Under the pieces are notes generated by a model. The model was not told the origin of the DNA. It ran no database searches and saw only the letters and a list, made by a program, of their open reading frames with translations. Made by a program: the position numbers and the translations under genes. 64,000 nucleotides of DNA, taken from Artemisia argyi. Its lineage: Eukaryota > Streptophyta > Magnoliopsida > Asterales > Asteraceae. Below are positions 1 to 9,934 of the stretch, in pieces; the stretch's first letter is position 1; every line of letters begins with the position of its first letter. Where the stretch lies: assembly GCA_030686995.1 (NCBI GenBank), contig CM060680.1:196961322-197025321 (forward strand), given 5' to 3'.

Positions 1-61
1 CGCCACCTCATTGCCCAGTAATTGTAATTAGCAGCCATGTCATCAGTAGTGTCCACCTAAG

Positions 62-190
62 CATGCATTTAACCAACTAAAATTCGAAATAATTACAATG
101 TTTAAAAATTTTGCCCATTAGAAGATTCGAACCCGGATCTCAGCATCCACATCCAAGTACTTCAACCATTGGAACATGCCAATTTTTGTG
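62..190 (-). repeat. tRNA-like SINE fragment
   Basis: Read on the minus strand, the segment holds a good Pol III B box (GGGTTCGAATC, about 128-138), preceded by an A-box-like stretch near 160-175 that reads tggttgaagtacttgg. There is no cloverleaf and the flanks are AT-rich, so a tRNA-derived SINE or a tRNA-like relic fits better than a tRNA gene. No target duplication was located. Confidence 0.3.
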
Positions 191-592
191 ATATAACATT
201 GCATTCCCAGATTGATATACTCACACCAATCCATTAACTACACCCTACAATTTTGCATTAACAAACTGGAAGCAATTAATTCTTAATCGGCCTTTTCTGC
301 TAGGAAATTTATTCGTATCCCTTTCCTTCAAGCAAAAACACATACACAAAACCCTAAAACAAAAATACCAAATCAAAAAGCAAACAGATATTCATTTAAA
401 AAAAATGCAGCCGCCATAATCATCATCATCATCGTCGTCATATTTTTTCAGGTTAGTATAATCAGTTACATGTGCATTAGGTGAAAGACCGTTATAATGA
501 TTCACCTTATTGTAACAATTTACTATAATCTGCCTAATTCCAACCAGAACCACCACTATGTGAAAGCAAGGATGATCCAAATGCAAAAAGCT

Positions 593-1024
593 TTAATTAA
601 ACCTTCTTTTTCTTAGTATAGGAAAACGAATAAAGAATGTCTGCCCATATGTGGAAGCGAGCAATTTTATATTAGAATTTGTATAAATTAAATATGGTGG
701 TGATGCTTGACATGATTTATGAATATAGGCACGTACAACTTCAAGCATGTATGCATAAAGTACCAGTTTATGATCAGTGCGTAGTGCAAAATGGCTCGAG
801 ACATGGCCAGAAATTATTCTGCCCATGGACCTCACACTCATGATCTCATGTTTTCCTTGCTGGAAATCATGACTATGGTTTTGCAGCCTTTGTTGGAGCT
901 TTGCCGCCGCCACCTGAATGGTCGGAATTTTGGTCCACATAAGATCGATATAAGGGTCGTGAGGAGGTCGAAGGATGGTATAAGGGTTCTGGGTATGTGA
1001 CTTTGCATGTTCAAGGAATGTCAT
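593..1024 (-). other. Unidentified exon-like open reading frame
   Basis: A 143-codon minus-strand frame. Its first ~80 codons (1024 to about 790) have a balanced protein-like composition, with a Pro/Thr-rich start and an amphipathic stretch ([13 protein letters not shown]). The remainder is AT-rich and looks like read-through. I do not recognise a family. It lies in the Helitron portion of the window and could be a further captured exon, on the opposite strand to the others, or chance. There is no supporting splice or start context. Confidence 0.15.
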
Positions 1025-3204
1025 ATATGTATAGCATTTAAAATTAATACAAGAGTAATTCTCCTAATCAAGTAATTGGCATTCTTTTATGAATTGGTAT
1101 TATAGGAGGATGTATGCATTAACACCAATGAAGGGACCAAACGTTGTAAACTGATTGCAGTTCATGCTGACTTACAGAAAGCTAAAGATATAGAAGAACA
1201 AATGATACCTCTGAGAGTGAGGGACACCACAAAGGCTAACTGCAAGAGTAATTCTCCTACTCAAGTTAATAAATAAAACTGTTTGTACTTTCATGATGTT
1301 GATCTTTATGATTCGTTTGGGTTTATCATTTTATTGTAAATAATTAAGGTATTGAGTAATGAGTATTGAATTAGCTTCGCCGTCTAGAATTCCTCTTACT
1401 GGTTGGGATGTAGTTGGAGGAAAAAATAGTTTATCTACATGTGAGTAACTTACTCAACATTATTGGTCATATTTGATATAATTCTTTGTTTAAATCTTGA
1501 ATCTTTATTAAGTTTTAAGGTTGACCAGGTTATGGAGATGGGATTATATTCATGGATATTTTCGAATAATAATTCATCTATTTAGAGGTCAGTTGTAAAA
1601 GGGTGGTTTTAATATTTTATTAATGCCCCATACGTTAATTTTTGGAGTTTATATAGGTCGGTATTTAATGATGACATAAATACAGGTTTTAACTTGGAAA
1701 GTTGGAATATTGATGTGTGGGCTATGGGACTGGAGCTACATCTTTGTATGGTTATACCAGTCACAACCTTCTTCCTAATGAAGAGGCATTAATTGGCAGT
1801 GCGAACGATATTTAGTTGTGCAAAAACGTGTTCTCCATGCATACTGTTCTCAGATGAGGTTTTTTCTGCTCTAAGATTGATATTTACACATTGCATGAGC
1901 TTCGGCTCTTTGATTTTACAAAAGCTTAGTTTTAGATAAATCAGAGTCGAGAATTGCAATGGCTTATTTAATTGATGCTTTGTCCACTGCTTCTTTGTTT
2001 GTCTCAGGTAGATGCTCTTACAACAAAACGTGGGAAGGAAGGGGGATGGGTTGTTGAACGAATTTTGAATCAGGTTAGCAAAATCTCGCATATCCAGTAA
2101 TGCATGTGTGGTCAGTGGCGGAACTTGAGTGTTTGTACATAAAAATCTTTCACAGTCATATATGAAATAGAGATGAACGATTACGTCAAAACAAGAATAT
2201 TGCAATACTAAGTAGCATTAGTCAACTGAGATTGTGAGAGTGTCATTTTTGTATCATTAAGTCACAAGACCTACTAAGTAGCGCAAGTCAACTGAGGTTG
2301 TGAGATATCTAGATGATTTTGTTCTCTTTCTATGTTTCTTACACTCTCTTATATTTTTTAAGCGTTAGAAATTGTTTCTCATAAATAAAGTTCACAACGT
2401 GCAGGGTTGGAGCTCATGGATATGATTGTTGTCTATCAAGAAGGTACCTGCAGCGCTTGTGTAGGTGAAATATATTGAAATATAAAATTTGTAGTATCTT
2501 TCACAAATAAACCTCTATGCATGGTAACTATGCTTAAACTAACCAAATGTTGATTACAATCTTATCCATAGTTAGCGTTAACAAGTTTTTAACCAATTAG
2601 CTATTATCAATTTGGCATTAAGTTGATTCAAACTTAAATAAAACCAATCTAAATGTTACGTTTTTTTAATAAACACATTACAATTCAATGCCCTCACTTT
2701 TTCGGCCATGGCTTTGCTATTCCTCTTGATCACCAACAAGCATTAGTTACTTTTTTTTTCTTGCATTTAAAGGTGGGAATTTTAACCCATTTATGAGGCT
2801 GTAACCATTGATTATCTTATTTTACCTTATGGGCTTGGTTTATCTGTAATGGACCAGATAAAAATAGTTTGCATGAAAAGATACTGGCCAAATGGTTGCA
2901 ATATATGGTTCCGAGATAACCAATGTGTATTTCTATGCTTACAGCCTCTTAATTTTTATTTTATGACTGTAATACAATTTATTTCGTAATCACATTTTGC
3001 GCATTAACCGTCCTTAGAGATAATGGACTAAGGAATATTTATGGGTCAACTCAACATGAGTTGTATCTACTCGCACTAAAAACAACCCGTTTCAACCCCA
3101 ACCCATTTCCAGATAAGACCCAACCTGCCCTTCCCACCCATTGGCCGCCTCTACTTCCTTCTTTATGTTTCCTTTCTTGACTGTCTGTTTTGACTTCAAT
3201 TCAG
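1025..3204. other. Unassigned interior of captured region
   Basis: No gene can be assigned. Two short + strand stretches read like isolated exons: about 1107-1250, after a TTATAG acceptor-like site, and about 1986-2075. Neither resembles a family I can name. The rest is AT-rich intron-like sequence. Parts may be upstream introns of the COG6 fragment that follows, but I could not match them to COG6. Confidence 0.3.
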
Positions 3205-4060
3205 GTGGGTTCAGACAGAGTGCATGAGATTGGGTGACACTGAAAATCTTGATGTTAACGAGCTTCTGAAAATGGCAGTTCGCTGTCTTAAAGAAAGGCC
3301 TGTACTGTTCAAGTATTACACTGAAGAGGTAGATATACATGAATCGCCATTCTTCAATCACTTATCAGTTTGACACTCGCTTTTAGAGGTGGCAAAGAGA
3401 ATGGGTTTGGAAATGGTCAAAACAACCCATTTCTTTTCGAGATACTTTTATGTTATCTTTTAACCCCTTAAAGATATAGACATAACCTGAATGGACCGAT
3501 CTTATAAGTAAATGCCATATTGCCACATCTACCTGCTTTGATTAACAAATCGGTTCATTGTTTATAGGTAGCAAATATGAATTACAATGCGTTATTTAGG
3601 AGATTTATAAGTGCTCTTACATGTGGAGGACCTGGTGGAATTCCTAGGCCAATTGAAGTACATGTTGATGATCCTCTACGCTTTGTAGGTGACATGCTAG
3701 GCTGGCTACATCAGGTGCAACATATACCCGTATAAATGGAATATATCTTCATGACTATGAATCACAATTTGTAATTTTTCTTTACTTTTTCTCAATTGTA
3801 GGCCCTTGCATCTGAAAGAGAACTTGTATTTGTGTTATTTGATTCAGATGCAATAGTGGATACTGGACCAACTGCACGTCGTTTTCTAAAATCGTAGAGA
3901 CTAATCAAGAAAAGCCAGAACCTGACTTGACATTTGTTTTGGATAGGATCTTTGAAGGCGTTTTCCGACCATTCAAAGTCAGAGTTGAACAAGTGTCGCA
4001 GTCTCAACCAAATCTCATAATCTCATACTTAGAAATACCCTCGAGTTCTACAGCCACACT
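3205..4060 (+). pseudogene. COG6: COG6 fragment (conserved oligomeric Golgi complex subunit 6), three exons
   Basis: COG6 is a subunit of the conserved oligomeric Golgi tethering complex, needed for retrograde vesicle traffic. Three consecutive exons are readable: 3205-3328 (contains ECMRLGDTENLDVNELLK and CLKERPVLFKYYTEE), 3568-3714 ([34 protein letters not shown]) and 3802-4060 (LASERELV, DLTFVLDRIFEGVFRPF, KVRVEQV). AG/GT splice sites bound each exon, so the introns are retained. A TAG stops the frame at 3895-3897, a frame change follows before about 3900, and a further frame slip near 4020 is needed to reach the TLEFYSHT motif ahead of the donor at 4061. Both the N-terminal region and the C-terminal exons are absent. 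This is a non-functional captured fragment. Family recognition is from memory of plant COG6 sequence. Confidence 0.85.
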
Positions 4061-5696
4061 GTGAGTATTAGTAGTATTATGACTTAAAAAAAATAGGCGA
4101 GTCTCACAGTTTAGTTAATGGGCATTGGGATTCATTGTCCTAATTTGTCATGTATTATGCTGGATTTGAATTTCTCTAATCTTTCGGGTATATTCAGGTA
4201 ATAGAAGAAATTGAGTTGTCACATAAAAAGCAGGCGACAACTATGACACACGGGTGAAAACCTATAATTTACAATAAACAGTTTAAGATTACAATGTACA
4301 TCTGTTCATTAACCTTTTTGCTTATCGGTCTTCTACATAATACTTGCTGATTTCTAAATTGATTATCGGCTTGAAAAACTAGAAGCAAATAGTCAGAGTA
4401 AATTTGATTGAAGGGACAAAAAATATGACTGCAAGACGGTTGAGAAGCTTCTTATAGATAACCAATATGCTTCTTGAAAAGTCAAGTGTGATGACGACAT
4501 TCAAGATCCTCCTGTTCACCCTTGAGGGAGAGGTCTAACTACTACTCGAGATGGAGTGCTAACTGTCCTCGATTGGTATTTATGTTCAAATCTCTTCAGG
4601 AGCTTCAAAATGTACGTTGCTGTCTATGACTCAAGTTGTTGTTTTTTCCTTTCCCTTTGTGTTTCGTGCTAAGCTTCTGGATCTCATATTTCACTCAATC
4701 AGGTATTTAGCAGTGCTAGAGCAAGGGAACGGGAACGTGAATGTTTTTATCCTGATGCATGTGGGGGTGGACCTCGCGGTTGGATCAGCCAAGGAGTGGT
4801 GGGGTTTGGTAGAGGTCATGGCACTCGCGAAACATGTGCCTTGCATACCGCTAGACTTTCTGTTGACACTTTAGTTACTTTTTGGTCCACACTAGGAGAG
4901 GAGACACGACATTCTCATCTTGATGCTTTTGATCCAAAGAAATCCATTACACCAGCTGGAATCTTCAGTAACCGAGTTGATGTTATAAGATACTTGCATT
5001 AGTTTGAATTTCCAAAATTTTATCTATTAGAAATGTTCAATGCCTTCTGTCATCTTTCATATATATTTCCATTGTGTTATTGATTTTGTCCCACATGCAT
5101 TGTCAATATTTCTTAACCAAAGACCAGTCTGGGGAGGGTGTTAAATCATTTTGGGGAGGTTGTTGGTTATTATTCCAGGCTGTAACCAATTCTCTTAAGT
5201 TAAAGCGGTCATGCAGATTAAAGTGGTGGATTTTTTAGGTCCCATCATGTAGTCATTATACTCATTTCTCATTCTGTGAAATTAATGGGATTCACCATCT
5301 CATCTTCGTCTCTTCACACACGGTGCAATTGGGGGACACGGAATAAGAATATTGGATTAATTAGTAGGACATTGACCTTTAGTTATGAGTTTCAGATTTC
5401 AACATATAATATTGGAAGGGTATTCAAATTGTGAAGTTTGTGTCTTCCTACAAAAGATGAAATATAAAATTACCATTCCCCAAAATTTGCCTTAGCATGT
5501 GGCAATATGGTGTTAGCAGACGTCAAGTTATGATAACTTTCAAACAAGAAATACTCTCTACACACACGCTGAAAATGGATATGCGTTCTTGATTTCATCA
5601 GTACTGTTGATATTTGAAGGTAATGGCTCCATTTGCAGAGTCTTTTGGTGCCTCAACTAGACAAACATGGCTCACGCTTGGAGTTTTCTTTTTGAG

Positions 5697-5736
<40 letters not shown>

Positions 5737-5741
5737 CACAT
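4061..5741. other. Spacer with exon-like ORFs of unknown origin and a poly(A) tract
   Basis: No further COG6 exon is visible after the donor at 4061. Around 4700-5000 a + strand frame beginning in an Arg/Glu-alternating run (RARERERE) continues to a TAG near 5000. It reads like a real coding exon (GGGPRGW, VGFGRGHGTRE, FDPKKSITPAGIF), but I cannot name it. The remainder is AT-rich, with a 39-bp A homopolymer at 5697-5735 immediately before the kinase fragment. Confidence 0.3.
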
Positions 5742-6204
5742 CGTACTTTAGAAATAGCATGTCCTGCTTTTATAAAGTGGGGTCAGTGGGCAGCCACACG
5801 GCCTGACCTTTTTCCTACAGACTTGTGCTAAAACATAGCTTTTCTTACACAAAGAAGACAGTAGAAAAGGCTTTTGGTCCTAAAATTTCTGAAATATTTG
5901 ATGATTTTGAGGAAGTGCCTGTAGCATCAGGAAGTATTGCACAAATACATCACGCTTCGTTGAAATATAGATATCGTGGCAAGCGTAACAAGCCTATGTT
6001 AGTTGCTGTTAAAGTTAGACATCCTAGGGTCGGTGAATCAATTAGAAGGGACTTTGAGATTATAAATGTAGTGCAAAGATGTCTAAGTTCATTCCTACAC
6101 TTAATTGGTTAAGACTGGATGAAAGTGTACAACAATTTGCGGTTTTTATGATGTCACAAGTTGATCTTGCACATGAAGCTGCTCATTTGAGTACTAAACA
6201 GACT
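5742..6204 (+). pseudogene. ABC1/UbiB-type (ADCK-like) atypical kinase fragment
   Basis: ABC1 kinases are atypical protein-kinase-like ATPases of plastids and mitochondria, involved in prenylquinone metabolism and stress responses. The fragment begins ACPAFIKWGQWAATRPDLFP (the conserved KxGQ region). It then loses about a dozen expected residues, changes frame near 5830, and continues HSFSYTKKTVEKAFGPKISE, PVASGSIAQIHHASL (the Ala-rich nucleotide loop), VAVKVRHPRVGESIRRDFEI (the conserved Lys) and, after another frame change at about 6112, WLRLDESVQQFAVFMMSQVD. The catalytic HADxHxGN and DFG regions are missing. With its internal deletion and two frame changes it cannot be functional. It is likely captured DNA in the Helitron. 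Which ABC1K paralogue it derives from cannot be judged here. Confidence 0.85.
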
Positions 6205-8261
6205 TGCGCGGTGGTCATTGAGATTAAACTTTGATGTAAATTTACATAAAATTACTTTGTATTTTTTAATTGTTTTATAAATTTTAACGTTTATTTGAGT
6301 TTAATTCATATACTATGTTGTTACAAAAACTTTTGTATATTTTAATTGTTCTATTAAATCTTGATGTTCATTTATTTTACCAGCTACAACACACGTGCAC
6401 ATGTCATATACGTGATGTCAAACAACATGAGTTGAATGGACTTTTCCATGGTTTAGGATTAAATATGCTTTAATTATGATGATTCTTGACATGTTAGATT
6501 ACCTATCATTGTATAGTCTATCTTCCGATCAAGGTTGAACCTCACGGGCCCGATTAGATAAAGTAACACTTAGTAGACACACTAATGATATTAAGTTACT
6601 CGAGGAGAAAAGAGCTTTATTGAAACAATTGGCACCTCAAAAGAAACACGAGGTGAAGTGTGTATGTTTTAGTATTTGTTCAAAAATTGTGATTGTTGTC
6701 TCGTGTTAATATGGTTTGTTTTTCAGGATTTATTGATCGAGCCTTTTCGGCCACTTACAGAGGAGGACTATGAGTGGTTGCTAATGTTAGCAGGTATGAT
6801 TTGTTAGATATTTAATAACTATGTGTATGTGTTTTGGTATCTGATTTGAAATAAAATTAAGTATTAATTTGTAGAAGGAAAAAAGTTACCCCCTGCAATG
6901 CCAATCGGGTAACAATAAGAAAAAAGTAAAAACAAGCCATGTTCGACAATGGCAATGAACTTTGTACTCCCTCCATAATTTATATCTTATACTGCACATA
7001 TCGACCCTAAACGCAAATTCTTTATATAGCTTCATCACTTGAATCAAACGACAATGATTGAAATGTCATCTTTAGTTTCTTTGGTCAGTATATATTTTTG
7101 CTACACTGAAACTTATTCTGATTGTGGTTAATTGGTTCATGTTATTTGATTAACTTTTGTGGTTAAAAGTTAAAACTGAACAAAATATTGGTTTATTGGT
7201 ATGGTTCGTCTTCATGGAAGCATGACCTGCTCTCGAATATGATTTGATTTGTTACAATATGCAGAATGTATATAGAATTAAATTGTTATTTATAATGTTG
7301 TTCTTGTGAAATGATAGAGTGTATTTCTAAGCAGAATATGCTCAAAATTGGTCCTACATCATTTACCCTAATCATTGGAAAGGCTATGAGTGTATGACTA
7401 TCATTGAAGAAAGTAAACGACGGTATCACATGTTGGTCATCATTGTCGATGGGCAGGCATATTTATCAGTTTGTATATCAGATAATGAAAATGAAGTTAA
7501 CCTTTTTCTATAAAACATGTGAATGGCTACCGTCACTCACTAGCGAACATTGTTAATGTTAATTAGATGACATGATTGATGAATCTGTGATTGTTTATGT
7601 TCAAAATCTATTGTGTATTTCGATCATATATCAAACTATCAATGACTACGATAATATATCTAACTATCAATGTACACGTGGAAAGATTCATGAATTTATG
7701 TGTGATCCTACAGTCCTTTGCGAATTCTATAGAGTGTGTTGACTTTTCTATTGAGTCACTCTTTCTAACCATGTACTAATTCTCACATATTCACTATAAA
7801 ATGTACAATCTTTAAAGTAGAAACATTTGCTATGGTGCAGGAAGACCTTCAAGATAACTATACCTCAACGCTCTCCAAGTTACTCAAATGAGACCCGCCA
7901 TAAATTTGTGTCAAATCTTGCATGGAAAGTAAGGGCTGCCAATCTTGAGGAGTTCTCTACAGACTTCAGTTGTGTGTCCACAAGGATTATTTCTAGCACT
8001 CTAGGAAGCTCTGTTGGATATGGGTTAAGAAGTTTGTTGTTCACAATACCAGCGAGTTGGAAGTTTTGCAATCACAAATATTTGTATGCTTTAATGCACA
8101 ACTATCTCTACAAGTTTATAATTTCGTTAGTGAACGACTTTGAGAGTCGTAATGGTGGTACTATCTTTGAAAGTCGAAAGATACATTTGCGTAACTTTGA
8201 TATGCTGCTCATTTGTAAGTTAATTATTTTAATGGTTGACAAATGGGTCATACGAGGCAGG
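6205..8261. other. Spacer with weak exon-like segments
   Basis: Two short exon-like pieces around 6587-6660 and 6728-6793 are joined by an intron with a TTTTCAG acceptor. The second reads LLIEPFRPLTEEDYEW, which loosely resembles the stretch just before the catalytic domain of ESD4/ULP1-type SUMO proteases. The match is too short to call. A 145-codon + strand frame at 7827-8264 has reasonable composition but no recognised family. The rest is AT-rich with no feature. Confidence 0.25.
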
Positions 8262-8369
8262 TAACAATTACGATACCAGGTCGGTCTCCACATCACACAT
8301 TATTATAAACTATGCAATTTTGCTTGAGGTAAGTAAAGTCTCTCATATTTGTTTCATTGTATATATATA

Positions 8370-8403
<34 letters not shown>

Positions 8404-8960
8404 AGAAGAAAAAAAATCTTCAACATTGCAACTTCTATTTCTTTTTGTCTTTTTAACTACTGCTTAATGTGTCTGAAGTAAATTTTACCTTATATGTGCC
8501 CCAAGATAATATCAAGGGTGCTTTTAAGATCTGTGAAAGAGTTAAAAACTTCATACATCCACATGTGAAATACATTTGGGATACTTTTATCTCAAAGTTT
8601 CTTAAAGAATAGGGGAAGTCATAACTTGAATGATTTTTGAGAGCTTTTAAAGCATGTAGTTGAAATGGTACGATTACTGGTCAATTGTGATTTCAATTAT
8701 GTTTTACATGTATACAATATAATTAGCTCTAGCACTTATATCCTTCAGTATGCGTATGCCAACTGAGAAGATGATTTTGGTAACAAGCCATGGCAGTTTA
8801 TGATCTATCAACAAGGATGGTCTCAGCCAACAAGAAGTTCACCTTGGATTAATTATACATATCCCGTGCAGCCAAAATATCAGGTGTAACAAAAGCTCAG
8901 GAGATATATGAGCAGGTAACCATGTCTGATGGACTTCCTTAAGAAGATGCAAAGACTTCA
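8262..8960 (+). pseudogene. SYF1/XAB2-like splicing factor fragment (HAT repeats)
   Basis: SYF1 (XAB2 in animals) is a half-a-TPR scaffold of the Prp19-associated spliceosome complex. Three exon pieces are recognisable. At 8284-8332 the piece reads HIIINYAILLE, followed by a GTAAGT donor. At about 8502-8670 it reads KICERVKNF, HPHVKYIWDTFISKFLKE and a degraded ERARELFEHAVEM-like tail containing several stops. At about 8745-8960 it reads LQYAYAN with a stop, a frame shift through MAVYDLSTRMVSANKKF, then ISRAAKISGVTKAQEIYEQ. Order and spacing follow the C-terminal HAT repeats of the family, and introns are kept (one now contains a poly-A tract at 8373-8402). Multiple stops and shifts mean it is non-functional. 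I infer capture by the Helitron that ends 0.9 kb downstream. Confidence 0.75.
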
Positions 8961-9812
8961 TGTTTTTCTTTTGCCATCTTCATGTAACAAAATGCAATTC
9001 GCCAGAGGTTGTTACTTGACTAAAATTTAGTTTGTTATAAGTAAAGTGTTAAGTTGTTTTCTTATGTAATCTTATGTTTTGAAAAGCAATTCTCAAAATC
9101 AAAAAATTTGCATGCTATCACAATATGAAAAACTCTAGAAAAAAATCTTTTACAAAACGCAACAATCGTAACAAACAAACAACAAAAATTTAGTCAATAA
9201 TAATACTTTAAAATAAATCTCATCAAATACTTATCTAGGTTGAGGTTCATGTGAGATAGTTTTTAAAGTGAGATAGTATAGGAAGCCATATGAATTATGC
9301 CATTTCAAAATTATGTAATTATTTTAAATTAAATTGTAAAAGTGTATGATTTGTGTTTGACTAAACCTCAAAATTAGCTTGGTTAACCGAAAAAGTCAAA
9401 AATTGTCTATCTCTTCATTTCAAATCTCAAAAGTCTCAAACCACCTCATAAAGATCTAGAAATTGTTCCAACCACGAACCAAAAAATAATCCAATATGTT
9501 TTCTTTCTTTTGTTTATGACTTTGTGAAACACCACCCACAACAAATATTATTGCAACAATAATTTAATGTTTGATAGACTCATTCAAGTGTTGGATATAC
9601 CTATAGCTCATTTTTTGTTAACTTAAGTTTTTTACAAATATTTATAAGGCTTGCTCGCCCATCGAATAAGCTATTGTTTGATACTTTGTTCTTGCATACC
9701 ACTTTCTCTTATGTTCATTAACCGTTTATTTCTTTTTGTTCTTAATGCATTCAATAAAAAAATTTGGTACGTTTATATCTTATTTTTTTTCAAAATAATA
9801 ATTATAAGTCAT
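8961..9812. other. Helitron 3' subterminal region
   Basis: AT-rich DNA without a credible gene. At 9646-9675 there is a degraded copy of the terminal sequence (GCTCGCCCATC, then GAATAAGCTA) that lacks the second arm of the hairpin. The ~30 bp before it also resemble the ~30 bp before the intact hairpin at 9813. This suggests a partial duplication of the Helitron 3' end, or an older nested terminus. Confidence 0.4.
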
Positions 9813-9842
9813 GCCCGCCCATCGGGCGGGCTTCGAAAGCTA

Positions 9843-9843
<1 letters not shown>
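9813..9843 (+). repeat. Helitron 3' terminal hairpin and CTAG end
   Basis: A perfect 8-bp inverted repeat, GCCCGCCC and GGGCGGGC, has the three-base loop ATC. It is followed by TTCGAAAG and then CTAG. This is the canonical spacing of Helitron 3' ends (hairpin, then CTRR). The next base is T, as required by insertion into an AT dinucleotide. Confidence 0.75.

Positions 9844-9933
<90 letters not shown>
9844..9933. repeat. (TA)n microsatellite at the Helitron/LTR junction
   Basis: About 45 TA units lie directly after the Helitron CTAG terminus. The same part of the 3' LTR also contains TA arrays (about 19820-19881 and 19897-19917), so this block belongs to the LTR and offers many AT target dinucleotides. 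Confidence 0.95.

Positions 9934-9934
<1 letters not shown>

Larger units (their letters stand above)
1..9843 (+). mobile_element. Gene-capturing Helitron, 3' portion (5' end outside window)
   Basis: The right terminus has the layout of a plant Helitron 3' end. A perfect 8-bp GC stem (GCCCGCCC 9813-9820, loop ATC, GGGCGGGC 9824-9831) is followed by 8 nt and CTAG (9840-9843), with a host T at 9844. Helitrons insert between A and T, and here the target is a TA microsatellite. Upstream lie mutated fragments of at least three unrelated plant genes (COG6, ABC1-type kinase, SYF1/XAB2). All read on the + strand and keep introns, which points to DNA-level capture rather than retroposition. No RepHel helicase is visible, so this copy looks non-autonomous, at least within the window. 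No 5' TC end could be placed. The missing 5' half of the Gypsy LTR is not found in 1-9843, so the element should extend beyond the left edge. The terminus is seen; the single-element reading of the whole 9.8 kb is inference. Confidence 0.65.

Noticed and set aside
124..140. Possible tRNA gene
   Set aside because: Only A/B-box-like words are present; no cloverleaf or acceptor stem can be drawn, so a SINE relic is likelier.
6587..6800. ESD4/ULP1 SUMO-protease fragment
   Set aside because: The only resemblance is a ~16-residue stretch; no catalytic His/Asp/Cys region follows.
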